Positions 33,699 through 43,044 are shown, numbered from the stretch's first letter. The stretch is DNA of 64,000 bases from Candidatus Tectomicrobia bacterium (GCA_016192135.1 JACPUR010000001.1:315840-379839); one strand, 5' to 3'. Made by a program: numbers and translations. Notes: generated from the letters alone by a model not told the origin.

Positions 33699-36128
33699 TT
33701 GAGACCCTTCAGCCGGAGAAACTTTCTCAAGATAGCGGGCGTCGCCGCCGCCGGGACGGCGGGAGTCGCCCTGGGCCGGGAGCGCGGGCCTCTTCCCGAA
33801 ATCGGCGATCCGTGGCCGGACCGGGACGAGCGCTGGGCGGTTTCGGTCTGCCAGCTCTGCCCCGGCGGATGCGGGATTCGCGCCCGGGTGGTGGACGGGC
33901 GCGTGGTCAAGGTGGAGGGGAACCCCTTCCACCCCGTGAACCGGGGGCGTTTGTGCCCTCTCGGGCAGGCGGCTCCCCAGCTTCTCTATCATCCCGATCG
34001 GTTGCGAGTCCCCCTGGTGCGCGAAGGAGGGGGGGAGCTTCGTCCCATGCCGTGGGAGGGCGCCATCTCCCTGGTCGCGCGAAAGCTGAAAGAGTTGCGG
34101 GATCGGAGAGAAGCCCACACGGCGGTTTTTCTTTCGGGCTCCTGCCGCGGCCTGAGGGAGAAGTTCCTGCGGCGCTTCATGGCGGCCCTCGGCTCGCCGA
34201 ACTATATCAGGGCCGGGAACATCTCCGCCGAGAATCCCGATCCGGCGCATGAGATGGCATGGGGAGCCGACCGCCCTCTCGCGCCGGATCTTTTCGCGGC
34301 CCGCTCCATCCTCTCCTTCGGCGCGCCCCTTCTCGAGGGCGGCCCGTCGCCCGTCTACCAGATGCGCGCCTACGGCCGCCTTCGCCAGGGAGATGATCGC
34401 CCGAAGGGGGTCCTGATCCAGGTCGAGGCCAGGCGGTCGGCCACGGCCGAGCGGGCGGACAGATGGGTCACGGTCCGCCCGGGAACCGAGACGGCGTTCG
34501 CCCTGGGAATCGCCCACGCCCTCATTCTGGAGCATCTCTACGACGAAGATTTCGTGGAGCGCTACTGCGAGGGTTTCAACGACACGGCCGGGCCGGACGG
34601 CGCGGCCGTTCCCGGGTTCCGCGCCATCGTGCTGCGGGAGTTCACCCTGCCCCGCGTGAGCGAGGCCACGGGCGTCTCGCCGCAGACGATCCTGCACGTC
34701 GCGCGCACCTTCGCCAAGAATCAGCCGGGCGTGGCCGTCGGGCCCTCCGAGCTGGCGGCCGGGTCGCCCCGCCTGGGATTTCGGCTCGCCGTGGAATACT
34801 TGAACGCCCTCGTGGGCAACTTCGGCAAGGCGGGAGGAATGCTTCTCCAGGGAAAGCCGCCTCTCGGGGAATGGAAAGCTCCCAGGAGCGACGCGCTCAC
34901 CAAGGAGTCGCTCGCCCAGCCCAGGATTGACGGGGCCGAGGAGGGCATCTACGCCCTCGCCGGCGATTCGAGCGAATCCCTGCCGGAGCGGATCCTCTCG
35001 GGCAGGCCCTATCCCGTGAAGGCCCTCCTCGTGGCGGGGCTCGATCCCCTCTTCGACCATCCCCGCGCCGGGGATTTCACGAAAGCCCTCGATCGCGTGC
35101 CTTTCGTGGTGAGCTTTTCCTCGATGCCCGATGCGGTGACCCGCAAGGCCCACGTGGTTCTGCCGGACGCGGTGTACCTTGAGCGCTGGGCCGAGGATTC
35201 CGTCGCCCACCTCGCCGGCTTCAACGCCGTGAGCCTGGGCCAGCCCGTGGTCCGCGGGAACGACTCGCCGCCCGCGCTGGAGGACACCCTTCTCGCGGCA
35301 GCCAAGAAGATGGGCGGCTCGATGGCCGGAAGCTTCGAATGGAACACATTCGCCGACGCAATCCTTGAGGCGGTGAATCCTCTCGCCGAGGCGGGCCGCG
35401 GATATGTCGCCTCCGATCCGGTCAAGGAACGGTTCCGGATGATCCTCACCCGCCAGGGGTACTGGCAGCAGGAATTCAAGGACGCCGGCCAGTTCAAGGA
35501 GGCGCTCTTGAAAAGTGGCGCGTGGTGGGAACCGATGGGAGAAGGACAAGGCGCGGCTTCGTCGCCCGTCCATCCCGTGCGCAAATTCCAATTTTTCCCG
35601 GGCCGGCTTGACCGCCTCCTCTCGGGTTTCGAACCCCGGGCCCGGCGGGCGGCCGAGCCTCTCTTCGGCATGAAAACGACCGAGTCAAGGCTCCTCCCTG
35701 AAAACCCCCTTCCGGCGCAGCGGGCGAAAGGGGAATTCGAACTCATCCTGTTCCGCCCCTTGCCTCTGATCTCGGCCGTCTCGGCGGAGCTCCCCTGGAT
35801 GCAGGAGCAGCTGGCCCCCCATGCGATGGGCAAGTGGGACAGCTGGGTGGAAATCCACCCGGACGACGCGGGACGCCTCGGGCTGCGGAACCACGACGAG
35901 GTCGAGCTGCATTCAAAGGCCGGGCGCCTTCGCACGAAAGTGCGCGTTTTCACGGGGATCAGGCCGGGGACCCTGGCCATGCCGGTCGGACTGGGCCGCG
36001 AGGAAGGCGGCCGGTGGGCGAAGGGCCGGGGAGCCGACCCGAGAAAGCTCGGCCGGATGGAGAAGGACCCGGTCTGGGGAATGGGCGTCTTCGACGCCGC
36101 GCCGGTTCGAATTCGACGGATTTCCTGA
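33699..36128 (+). CDS. Molybdopterin-oxidoreductase-family subunit, QrcB/ActB-like
   Basis: An 809-residue protein with a Tat signal (SRRNFLKIAGVAAAG) and an N-terminal [4Fe-4S] motif (CQLCPGGC and a fourth cysteine in GRLCPLGQ). The CISM molybdopterin-fold body follows, then a C-terminal molydopterin-dinucleotide-binding-like domain (WVEIHPDDAGRLGLRNHDEV). No clear Cys/Ser/SeCys molybdenum ligand is visible; QrcB and ActB are likewise thought to lack the cofactor. The start is TTG at 33699, with AGGA overlapping the stop of the cytochrome gene. It would face the periplasm in a membrane quinone-cytochrome complex. Confidence 0.85.
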   Translation: MRPFSRRNFLKIAGVAAAGTAGVALGRERGPLPEIGDPWPDRDERWAVSVCQLCPGGCGIRARVVDGRVVKVEGNPFHPVNRGRLCPLGQAAPQLLYHPDRLRVPLVREGGGELRPMPWEGAISLVARKLKELRDRREAHTAVFLSGSCRGLREKFLRRFMAALGSPNYIRAGNISAENPDPAHEMAWGADRPLAPDLFAARSILSFGAPLLEGGPSPVYQMRAYGRLRQGDDRPKGVLIQVEARRSATAERADRWVTVRPGTETAFALGIAHALILEHLYDEDFVERYCEGFNDTAGPDGAAVPGFRAIVLREFTLPRVSEATGVSPQTILHVARTFAKNQPGVAVGPSELAAGSPRLGFRLAVEYLNALVGNFGKAGGMLLQGKPPLGEWKAPRSDALTKESLAQPRIDGAEEGIYALAGDSSESLPERILSGRPYPVKALLVAGLDPLFDHPRAGDFTKALDRVPFVVSFSSMPDAVTRKAHVVLPDAVYLERWAEDSVAHLAGFNAVSLGQPVVRGNDSPPALEDTLLAAAKKMGGSMAGSFEWNTFADAILEAVNPLAEAGRGYVASDPVKERFRMILTRQGYWQQEFKDAGQFKEALLKSGAWWEPMGEGQGAASSPVHPVRKFQFFPGRLDRLLSGFEPRARRAAEPLFGMKTTESRLLPENPLPAQRAKGEFELILFRPLPLISAVSAELPWMQEQLAPHAMGKWDSWVEIHPDDAGRLGLRNHDEVELHSKAGRLRTKVRVFTGIRPGTLAMPVGLGREEGGRWAKGRGADPRKLGRMEKDPVWGMGVFDAAPVRIRRIS

Positions 36129-36140
36129 GGATAAGTCTTC

Positions 36141-36830
36141 ATGGCGCGCTGGGGAATGGTCATTGATTTGGACCGCTGCACGGGCTGCGGCGCCTGCACG
36201 GCCGCCTGCAAGGCGGAAAACAACATTCCTTTCGTGGGTCCTGAGGAGTCCGCCCGGGGCCGCGCCATCAATTGGATGGAAATGATCCCGATGGAAGAGC
36301 ACGGCGAACACGGCGCGGAGGCGCCGATGATGCCGCGTCCGTGCATGCACTGCGACGACCCGCCTTGCACGAAAGTCTGCCCGGTCTACGCCACGTATTC
36401 GACCCCCGAGGGCATCGTGGCCCAGAATTTCGCGCGCTGCATCGGCTGCCGCTTCTGCATGGCCGCCTGCCCCTACACGGTCAAATTCTTCAATTGGTTC
36501 GAATACCGCGCAAACGGCACCCTCGGGAACCCCGACGTTTCGACGCGGCCCGCCGGAGTCGTCGAAAAATGCACCTTCTGCCATCACCGGCTCCAGCAGG
36601 CCCGGGAGCGCGCCCGGGCGGCCGGCCGCCCCTTCCGGGCCGGGGATTACGTCCCGGCTTGCGTGGAAACCTGCCCGTCGGAAGCCATCGAATTCGGGGA
36701 TCTGGATGATCCCCGTTCGCGTGTCTCAAGGCTTCGGCGCAGCCCGCGGGCCCGGCCCCTGCTCCCCGAGCTCGGAACCAAGCCCAAAGTCGTCTATCTG
36801 GTGAGAGAGGAACGGCATGAGATCACGTGA
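36141..36830 (+). CDS. Four-cluster ferredoxin subunit, QrcC/NrfC-like
   Basis: A 229-residue iron-sulfur protein with four cysteine sets: CTGCGACTAACK, CMHCDDPPCTKVCP, CIGCRFCMAACP and CTFCHH with CVETCP later. This is the DmsB/NrfC fold. In Qrc it is a separate subunit, whereas ActB of many ACIII complexes fuses it to the molybdopterin-like part, so the split form here is Qrc-like. It has no signal peptide and could be exported by hitch-hiking on the Tat-dependent partner. Its end overlaps the NrfD-like gene by 14 bp. Confidence 0.9.
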   Translation: MARWGMVIDLDRCTGCGACTAACKAENNIPFVGPEESARGRAINWMEMIPMEEHGEHGAEAPMMPRPCMHCDDPPCTKVCPVYATYSTPEGIVAQNFARCIGCRFCMAACPYTVKFFNWFEYRANGTLGNPDVSTRPAGVVEKCTFCHHRLQQARERARAAGRPFRAGDYVPACVETCPSEAIEFGDLDDPRSRVSRLRRSPRARPLLPELGTKPKVVYLVREERHEIT

Positions 36831-38190
36831 CGCCCTGGGCTCCGACGCTCATCTCCTCCGCCCGATCGAGGAAACGGGAAGGGGATTCTATGTCGCCGTG
36901 GGCTTCCTTCTCGCCGGAGTGGCCGCCGGCGCCGCCGCCTACTGGTTCCAGCTCACCCGCGGCCTGGGGGTGACCGGGCTGAATCAGCCCGTGAGCTGGG
37001 GCTTCTATGTGACCAATTTCGTCTTTTTCATCGGAATCAGCCATGCCGGCACGCTCATCTCCGCCATCCTCCGGATGAGCCAGGCCGAATGGCGCCGGCC
37101 CATCACCCGCATGGCCGAAGTGATCACTGTCATGGTCCTTTTCATCGGCGCGGGAAACATCCTTCTTGATCTCGGGCGCCCGGATCGCGCCTTGAACGTC
37201 CTCCTTTACGGGCGCTACCAGAGCCCGCTGCTCTGGGACGCGACGAGCATCTCCGCCTATCTGACCGCCAGCGTGTTCTACCTGTACCTGCCGCTCATAC
37301 CCGACATCGCCATCCTGCGGGACCACTCCTCCAAATACCGCCTCTTCTACACGGTGCTCGCCCTCGGGTGGGCCGGCACAGAGGGGCAGATACGAATACT
37401 CAACCGGGCCGTCGCCATCATGGCGGTCTTGGTCATCCCCATCGCGGTGTCGGTGCACACGGTCGTTTCCTTCGTGTTCTCGATGACGCTCCAGCCGGGA
37501 TGGCACAGCACGATCTTCGGTCCCTATTTCGTCGTCGGCGCCATCTTCAGCGGAATCGCCGCCCTCATCATCTTCATGGTCGTTTTCCGCCGCGTCTACC
37601 GGCTTGAGAACTACCTGCGCCACGTCCACTTCAACTACCTGGGCCTCCTGCTCATGACAATGAGCTTCCTGTGGTTCTACTTCACCTTTGCCGAGTACAT
37701 TACGGGGTTCTACGGAAACGAGCCCGAGGAGATGAAGGTCTTCTGGGTGAAGTTCACGGGCAATTACGCATTCTTCTTCTGGGCGATGGTGGCCTGCAAT
37801 TTCGTCGTGCCGATGATCCTGCTGGGAATCCGCCGGTTCCGCACCATCCTGGGCATCCTCGTCGCCTCCATATTCGTGAGCGTCGGCATGTGGCTCGAGC
37901 GCTTCATCATCATCATTCCGACGCTCTCCCACCCGCGCCTTCCCTTGGATACGGTCGGTTATATGCCGACCCTTGTCGAATGGGGCCTCATGGTGGGGTG
38001 CTTCTCCTTGTTCAGCCTTTTCTACCTGCTCTTCACGAAGATATTCCCCATCATCTCGATCTGGGAGATCAGGGAAGGACGGGAGGCCGGTCTCCGGGAA
38101 GTCGAAGAGCGCATTCGAAGCTACCTGCCGGAAGAAGGGGAGCCGGTGGCGGCCAGGCGCCTCATCGCAGAAGGAATCGAAAATGAATGA
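36817..38190 (+). CDS. NrfD/PsrC-family quinone-interacting membrane subunit
   Basis: A 457-residue polytopic protein, about ten helices, of the NrfD/QrcD/ActC family. Typical features are the first helix pair with GFYVTNFVFFIGISHAGTL (conserved histidine), VITVMVLFIGAGNILLDLGRP and FYFTFAEYITGFYG. It would bind menaquinone or ubiquinone near the periplasmic side and pass electrons to the FeS subunit. Overlaps of 14 bp upstream and 8 bp downstream show that the complex genes are translationally packed. Confidence 0.9.
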   Translation: MRSRDALGSDAHLLRPIEETGRGFYVAVGFLLAGVAAGAAAYWFQLTRGLGVTGLNQPVSWGFYVTNFVFFIGISHAGTLISAILRMSQAEWRRPITRMAEVITVMVLFIGAGNILLDLGRPDRALNVLLYGRYQSPLLWDATSISAYLTASVFYLYLPLIPDIAILRDHSSKYRLFYTVLALGWAGTEGQIRILNRAVAIMAVLVIPIAVSVHTVVSFVFSMTLQPGWHSTIFGPYFVVGAIFSGIAALIIFMVVFRRVYRLENYLRHVHFNYLGLLLMTMSFLWFYFTFAEYITGFYGNEPEEMKVFWVKFTGNYAFFFWAMVACNFVVPMILLGIRRFRTILGILVASIFVSVGMWLERFIIIIPTLSHPRLPLDTVGYMPTLVEWGLMVGCFSLFSLFYLLFTKIFPIISIWEIREGREAGLREVEERIRSYLPEEGEPVAARRLIAEGIENE

Positions 38191-38473
38191 GGAGACGCCG
38201 GAAGCGGGAAAGGTCTGGATGATTCAGCTGGGAATCCTCGCTCTGTTCTGGGTGTTCGTCATCGGCATCATCGCCTGGATCGTCAGGCTCATCCGGATAT
38301 CGCTCCAGCTGCGGGATATCCCTTCCGCCTCCATCGGAATCTCGCTGGTCGCCATCCCCGTCTTTATCCTGCTGCTGAGCCTCGCCAACTACGTGTTTTG
38401 GGGACTGCGTTCGGCCGCCTCGCAAGGGGAGCGGTCTGCCCATGCAGGGAAAGGAGGCATCGATGAACGCTAA
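38183..38473 (+). CDS. Small two-helix subunit of the Qrc/ACIII-like complex
   Basis: A 96-residue protein with two hydrophobic segments (about 14-36, IQLGILALFWVFVIGIIAWIV, and 50-70, ISLVAIPVFILLLSLANYVF). It starts inside the end of the NrfD-like gene (8-bp overlap) and overlaps the next cytochrome gene by 11 bp, so it is surely part of this operon. It may take the place of the small membrane subunits (ActD/ActF type) of alternative complex III, but no sequence family was recognised. Confidence 0.7.
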   Translation: MNEETPEAGKVWMIQLGILALFWVFVIGIIAWIVRLIRISLQLRDIPSASIGISLVAIPVFILLLSLANYVFWGLRSAASQGERSAHAGKGGIDER

Positions 38474-39686
38474 GAATCGGCTTCGCTGGACGCTCATGTT
38501 CATCATTCTTCTTGCTTCCGTTCCTTCCGCCTCCCTTGCCGCCGGCCCCGCCGCCGTCTTGCCCGACAACCCTGTCGGCGGAAGCATGGTATTCGTCGAA
38601 AAGAGGTGCATCCTCTGCCATTCGATACAGGGATATGGGGGGACGAGGGGACCGGACCTCGGGCGGCTCCAGCTCAGCGGGGGCTTCCTGGCGATGGCGG
38701 GCATCATGTGGAACCACGCGCCGAAGATGATCTCCGCCTTGGCCCAGGAGAACATGTCGTTCCCGCAGTTCTCGACCTTGGAGATGAGCCAACTCGTCGC
38801 TTTTCTCTACACGCTGAACTATCTCGATCCCCCCGGGGATGCGCGCGAGGGAGAGGAGGCCTTCGCCGCGAAGCGGTGCGTTTCCTGCCACAGCGTGGGC
38901 GGGGCGGGCGGAAAGGTGGGTCCCGCCCTCGACCAGTACGGGCGTTTCGCTTCGCCTGTCTTTGTGGCCACGGCGCTTTGGAACAAGGGGATCCCGATGT
39001 CGGAGGCGATGGAGCGGGAGCGCATCCTCCGGCCCACGCTCAGCGGCCGGGACGTGCGCAATATCGTGGAATTCATCCAGGCCCGTTCCCGCATATTTCC
39101 CGCTCCAGAGGTGCTGTTGCCGGTGTTCGTCCGCCCGGGAAACCCGCGCGAAGGAGCCTCGCTGTTCGTATCGAAGCAGTGCGTGAACTGCCATGCGGCC
39201 GACGAGATGAAGCCGGGGATTGGCCCCGCCTTGGCGGCGCGCAAGCTCAAGGTGAGCCTCTCGACCATCGCGGGCCGGATGTGGAATCACAGTCCGGAGA
39301 TGTGGGCGGTCTGGAAGAAAAAGGGGATGTCTCCCATATCGTTCACGGTGGATGAGATGGCCGACGTGACCGCGTTCCTCTATTTCCTGCAATTCCAATC
39401 CCCCCAGGGAGATCCGGCCAGGGGCGCCGCTGTTTTCGCCGAGCAGGGGTGCGCGGGATGCCATAGCGCGGAGGGAAGCCGGAAGCCCATGGCGCCGGAC
39501 CTGCGCGCCAAGGGGCCATGGGCGAGCGACATCGATCTCGCCCGGGAGATGTGGAACCATGCGGGCAACATGTATGGCACCCTCCTCGGCTCCGCGCGCG
39601 AGTGGCCGAAGCTCACCGAGCGGCATGTGGCCGATCTCTTGGCCTACGTCCGTTCGATTGGGGGGACACATAGGGCGAAGAAATAA
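38463..39686 (+). CDS. Secreted tetraheme cytochrome with WNH repeats
   Basis: A 407-residue exported protein: signal peptide to about residue 27 (TLMFIILLASVPSASLAAG), then four repeated domains with heme sites CILCH, CVSCH, CVNCH and CAGCH. Each is followed by a WNH-type motif ending in methionine (IMWNHAPKM, ALWNKGIPM, RMWNHSPEM, EMWNHAGNM), a plausible source of the sixth heme ligand. GGAGG lies before the 38463 ATG, which was preferred to an earlier in-frame start. It probably carries electrons from the membrane complex to a terminal acceptor. It resembles ActE-like extra cytochromes only in general terms. Confidence 0.85.
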   Translation: MNAKNRLRWTLMFIILLASVPSASLAAGPAAVLPDNPVGGSMVFVEKRCILCHSIQGYGGTRGPDLGRLQLSGGFLAMAGIMWNHAPKMISALAQENMSFPQFSTLEMSQLVAFLYTLNYLDPPGDAREGEEAFAAKRCVSCHSVGGAGGKVGPALDQYGRFASPVFVATALWNKGIPMSEAMERERILRPTLSGRDVRNIVEFIQARSRIFPAPEVLLPVFVRPGNPREGASLFVSKQCVNCHAADEMKPGIGPALAARKLKVSLSTIAGRMWNHSPEMWAVWKKKGMSPISFTVDEMADVTAFLYFLQFQSPQGDPARGAAVFAEQGCAGCHSAEGSRKPMAPDLRAKGPWASDIDLAREMWNHAGNMYGTLLGSAREWPKLTERHVADLLAYVRSIGGTHRAKK

Positions 39687-39822
39687 ACCGCCGTCTCCAT
39701 TCGCCTGGAAGAGCGGCGGATGGGCATGCGGATTTCCCGCGGCCGGAGGAGCTTGGCCGAGGCCGGCATGGGCGGGCGTGGCTCTAAACTTCGTGCCGGG
39801 AATTCCGGCGGAGGAGGATGAG

Positions 39823-40185
39823 ATGGGGCGTTGTTTGGCGGCCGGCGGAGCGGCGGTTTTGGTCTTCTCCTGGCTTGCGGTCGGAGCGGCATCCGTGCAG
39901 GGCGACTCGGCCAAAGGGAAGAAAACCTACGACACGCTGTGCGTGGGCTGCCACGGGGAGACGGGAAAAGGCGATGGGCCCGCCGCGGCCGCCTTGAATC
40001 CCAAGCCGAAGGATTTAAGCAATAAGACCCTCATGTCGGCCCTGACCGACGCGTTTCTCTATGAGATTACCGCCAAGGGCGGCGCCGGCGTCGATCGATC
40101 CCCATTGATGCCCGGCTGGAACGGTACCTTGAAGGAACAGGACATTTGGGATGTCGTCGCCTACATGCGGAGCTTGGCCAAGTAG
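39823..40185 (+). CDS. Small secreted monoheme cytochrome c
   Basis: A 120-residue class I cytochrome with a signal peptide (AAVLVFSWLAVGAASVQG), heme site CVGCH and distal methionine probably in SPLMPGW. The GDGPAAAALNPKPKDLS motif is typical of cytochromes from reductase/oxidase pathways. GAGGAGG lies five bases upstream of the ATG. It is the last gene of the rightward cluster, 136 bp after the tetraheme cytochrome, and is probably the mobile carrier for it. Confidence 0.85.
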   Translation: MGRCLAAGGAAVLVFSWLAVGAASVQGDSAKGKKTYDTLCVGCHGETGKGDGPAAAALNPKPKDLSNKTLMSALTDAFLYEITAKGGAGVDRSPLMPGWNGTLKEQDIWDVVAYMRSLAK

Positions 40186-40220
40186 GCTGGTTCCCATTGG
40201 CGCGCGTCCCGGGCGTTCTC

Positions 40221-40256
40221 TCACGGCTTTCCCGCCGGCCGATCGAGCCGGCGGTA
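40221..40256 (-). pseudogene. comM 3'-end-like remnant, also a hairpin
   Basis: On the minus strand this reads YRRLDRPAGKP-stop, matching the last residues of the ComM fragment at 60042 (YRQLDRPAGR-stop). The same bases form a CCGCCGGC/GCCGGCGG hairpin between two convergent genes, so a plain bidirectional terminator is the alternative explanation. Confidence 0.35.
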
Positions 40257-40335
40257 GGGGAGCCTGGCGAGGTGGATAGGGAGAGAGGATAGGGCGGAGA
40301 GGGGAGAACGGTTCCGGCCAGGCTGAAGAAGCCCC

Positions 40336-41688
40336 TTATGCCTGCCCAAGACGAAAAACGCGGACAGGCTCGGTGACGTTCTTGAAGTTATGTTCACCTA
40401 ATGACTCCAGCCGGAACCTCTCATGCAATCGATCCGCGGTTTCCGGCCCGAGAAGCGCTTCCCCTCCAGCGGCCTGGGCGCATAGCCGGGCGGCGATGTT
40501 CGTCACCTGCCCCGTCGCCGTGAACGTCCATCTTTCCCCCGAGGCCCCGCGTATCTTCGTGGAGCCGACCAGGCATGCGCCCGAGTTGACGCCGATGCGC
40601 ACCCGGATCGGGGGAAAGGCCGGATCGCGCTCGGCGTTGAGCGCCTCCGCCGCCCGCTGGATGCCGAGAGCGGCCCGGACGGCCTCCTGGGGGTGGACGC
40701 GGGGGGAGCCGGACCGGAATAGGGCCATCAGGCCGTCTCCGGCCGTCTCGGTGACGTCCCCCCCGTGGCGGCGGATGAGGTCGAGGAAGCGGGCGAAGCA
40801 GCGCTCGATGAGGCAGTTCAACTGCTCCCCCGCCATCGCCTCGCTGAGCGAGACGTAGCCGGCGATGTCGAGGAACATGACAGTCACGTCCTGTTCGGTC
40901 TTTTCCAGGGCGGCGTCCGGCTCGCGCTCCAGCAGCTGAACCACGGCCGAGGGGACGAACTTGTTCAGGACATCCCGCGCCCGCTCCAGCCGGCGCAGGT
41001 TCGAATGGGCGAGCTGGTAGCCCTGGAAGACGAAGCTCACGAACACCGCCCCGACGCCAAGCAGCCCGCCCACCAGGAGTATCAAGGAGGTCTGGCGGAA
41101 GGCCTGCTGGCGGATCTTCTCGAATTCGGCCACCCGGATGGCCGCCACCGCGGTGAGCTTCTCCATGTCTTCCGGCCAGGCTTTTTCGGGCCTCCCGCCG
41201 TGCATGGTTTCCATGCCGGCCGTGGGAACCTCGCGGCCGCCTGCGTCCTTTAGGCGGCGCCCGAAGACGACGACGCTCCCGTCCCAGGGTGTCCGGCGGG
41301 CTTCTCCTCCGCCGCCCTCCGAAACAAAATCCAGAAGGGAAGGCATGTGCTGCCCGGTCTGCTCCGGGTCGCTGTGGGCGAGGATGGCGCCCGCCTCGTC
41401 CAGGATCGCCAGGTATTGGACATCCTCTTTCTTGGCCAGTTCCCGGAGGAGGACCTCGAAGCCCTCCCGATTCCAGCGCAGGTGCATCTCGGCGTGGACG
41501 GAGGCCTCGAGCGCGCTGATGAGGGCGGCGCCGCGAAGCGCCACCATCTTCTCGACGAATTCCGTCTGGCGCCGCGAGGAGCTGTAGAAAAAGAAGACGA
41601 GCAGCGTCAGAAGGACGCCCGTCGCGAAGGCGATGCCCCAGAAGGACGCAAAAGGCCGGTCCCTGAAAAATCCGGCTGCGCGGTCCAT
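40336..41688 (-). CDS. Membrane class III adenylate/guanylate cyclase
   Basis: A 450-residue protein: helix at about 17-36, a periplasmic sensor region with LDEAGAILAHSDPEQTGQH, a second helix near 212-235, then a class III cyclase domain. The metal-binding aspartates are in FLDIAGYVSL and the ETAGDGLMALF region, and the purine/transition-state segment is RVRIGVNSG...TGQVTNIAARL. It would make a cyclic nucleotide in response to a periplasmic signal. It is the last gene of the leftward metal-efflux cluster, 20 bp after the membrane-fusion protein gene, so its signal may be metal or envelope stress. Confidence 0.8.
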   Translation of the reverse strand: MDRAAGFFRDRPFASFWGIAFATGVLLTLLVFFFYSSSRRQTEFVEKMVALRGAALISALEASVHAEMHLRWNREGFEVLLRELAKKEDVQYLAILDEAGAILAHSDPEQTGQHMPSLLDFVSEGGGGEARRTPWDGSVVVFGRRLKDAGGREVPTAGMETMHGGRPEKAWPEDMEKLTAVAAIRVAEFEKIRQQAFRQTSLILLVGGLLGVGAVFVSFVFQGYQLAHSNLRRLERARDVLNKFVPSAVVQLLEREPDAALEKTEQDVTVMFLDIAGYVSLSEAMAGEQLNCLIERCFARFLDLIRRHGGDVTETAGDGLMALFRSGSPRVHPQEAVRAALGIQRAAEALNAERDPAFPPIRVRIGVNSGACLVGSTKIRGASGERWTFTATGQVTNIAARLCAQAAGGEALLGPETADRLHERFRLESLGEHNFKNVTEPVRVFRLGQA

Positions 41689-41708
41689 CGGCCCTCCGGT
41701 GGTTCCGC

Positions 41709-43031
41709 TCAATGCGAAGAATGCCCCGCGTCCCCGCCTGATGGCGCGGCCCGCAGGCTCTCCGCCCGCAGGAAGAAGCTTCCCTCGGTCACCACGGACT
41801 CCCCGGGAACGAGCCCTTTGAGGACGGCGTAGAAGTCCCCCATCAGCGGGCCGAGCTGGACCATGCGCTGAATGAATTTGCCCTCGTCGTCCTTGGCGGG
41901 AATGTACACCACCTGCCGCTCCCCGATGGTCTGGACGGCGGCCCGGGAAACGGTCAGCACCTTTTTCCCGTCCGGCGTAGCGAAGGAGACCGTCATGTAC
42001 ATGCCGAGCCGCAGCCGGCCGCCGGGGTTCGGGACCTCCAGGCGGACCTTCGCCGTCCGCGTCTGCGGGTCCACCCGCGGGTCGATGTAGGTGACGCGTC
42101 CCCGGATGGAAAGGCCGGGATAGGCCGGGGAGGTCAGGCTGGCATCCGACCCGACCGCCACCGCCTCGAAGTCCCTCTCGTAAATATCGGCCACCACCCA
42201 CACATCCGAGAGATCCGTCACCGTGAAGAGCTCCTGACCCATCCCCACCACTTGGCCCAAGTTCGCCGTACGGTTGATGATCACGCCGTCGATGGGGGCC
42301 GGGACCGTCACGTGCGAGACGATCTGGCTGGGACTCTTGAGGCCCTCGACGTGGGCGCGGCTCAATCCCAGGATGAAGAGGCGTTGCCGCGCCGCCTCGA
42401 TCTCGGTGACGCGGCTCTCGCGGACGGCCGTGATTTCCTCGAATTCTTGACGGCTGGCCGCCCCAATCTCGACCAACTGCTTCACCCGCTGGAGCTTACG
42501 TTTGTCGGCCTCCGCCATGGCGGTCAGGGAGAGGTATTTCGCCTGGGTCTCCGCCAGGTCGTTGCTGAACAGGGTCGCCAGGGGCTCCCCCCGCCTGACG
42601 GGCTTCCCGAGCTCCACGTGCACCTTGATCACGATTCCGCCCACGATGGGGACGACCTTGACCTCCTTGTAGCTGTTGGGCGTCACGACCCCAGGCACCC
42701 GCACGTCGCTCTTGGATTCGACGGCCCGTACCTGGGCCGTCTTGATGCCGGCCTTCGAGACGGACTCGGCGGTCAGCGTGACCTCGGCCTCCGCCGGGAC
42801 CTGTGCCTCGGCGGGAGGGCCGGGCGGGGCGGGGGCCCCGGAGGTGCCGGCGGGCGCCTGCACGACGGAGGGAGTGCGGGCCAGGCCGTCAGTCCCCCTT
42901 CCATACGAGAAGAGACTTGCGATCAATGCTCCCGCCGCGATCAGGGCGGCTCCGCGAAGAACTCTCATCCATCTTCCCGCGCGGCTGCGCGGCGAACGGG
43001 ACTCCCCATTCCGTCCGAAGTTCCCAGGCAT
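41709..43031 (-). CDS. cusB: RND efflux periplasmic adaptor, CusB-like
   Basis: A 440-residue membrane-fusion protein with an N-terminal helix (VLRGAALIAAGALIASLFSYG) and a proline/alanine-rich linker. The barrel-sandwich hybrid (VVPIVGGIVIKVHVELGKPVRRGEPLATL), an alpha-hairpin rich in E/K, and beta-barrel and membrane-proximal domains (VTYIDPRVDPQTRTAKVRLEV) follow. These are features of the heavy-metal (CusB/CzcB) branch. A methionine-rich copper site is not obvious, so metal specificity is open. It is preceded after 13 bp by the outer-membrane channel gene and acts with it and the RND pump at 44824. Confidence 0.85.
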   Translation of the reverse strand: MPGNFGRNGESRSPRSRAGRWMRVLRGAALIAAGALIASLFSYGRGTDGLARTPSVVQAPAGTSGAPAPPGPPAEAQVPAEAEVTLTAESVSKAGIKTAQVRAVESKSDVRVPGVVTPNSYKEVKVVPIVGGIVIKVHVELGKPVRRGEPLATLFSNDLAETQAKYLSLTAMAEADKRKLQRVKQLVEIGAASRQEFEEITAVRESRVTEIEAARQRLFILGLSRAHVEGLKSPSQIVSHVTVPAPIDGVIINRTANLGQVVGMGQELFTVTDLSDVWVVADIYERDFEAVAVGSDASLTSPAYPGLSIRGRVTYIDPRVDPQTRTAKVRLEVPNPGGRLRLGMYMTVSFATPDGKKVLTVSRAAVQTIGERQVVYIPAKDDEGKFIQRMVQLGPLMGDFYAVLKGLVPGESVVTEGSFFLRAESLRAAPSGGDAGHSSH

Positions 43032-43044
43032 CTCGTCTCTCCTG

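Noticed and set aside
33609-35591. A 660-codon minus-strand open frame
   Set aside because: Antisense to the molybdopterin-fold gene, which has a Tat signal and cluster motifs.
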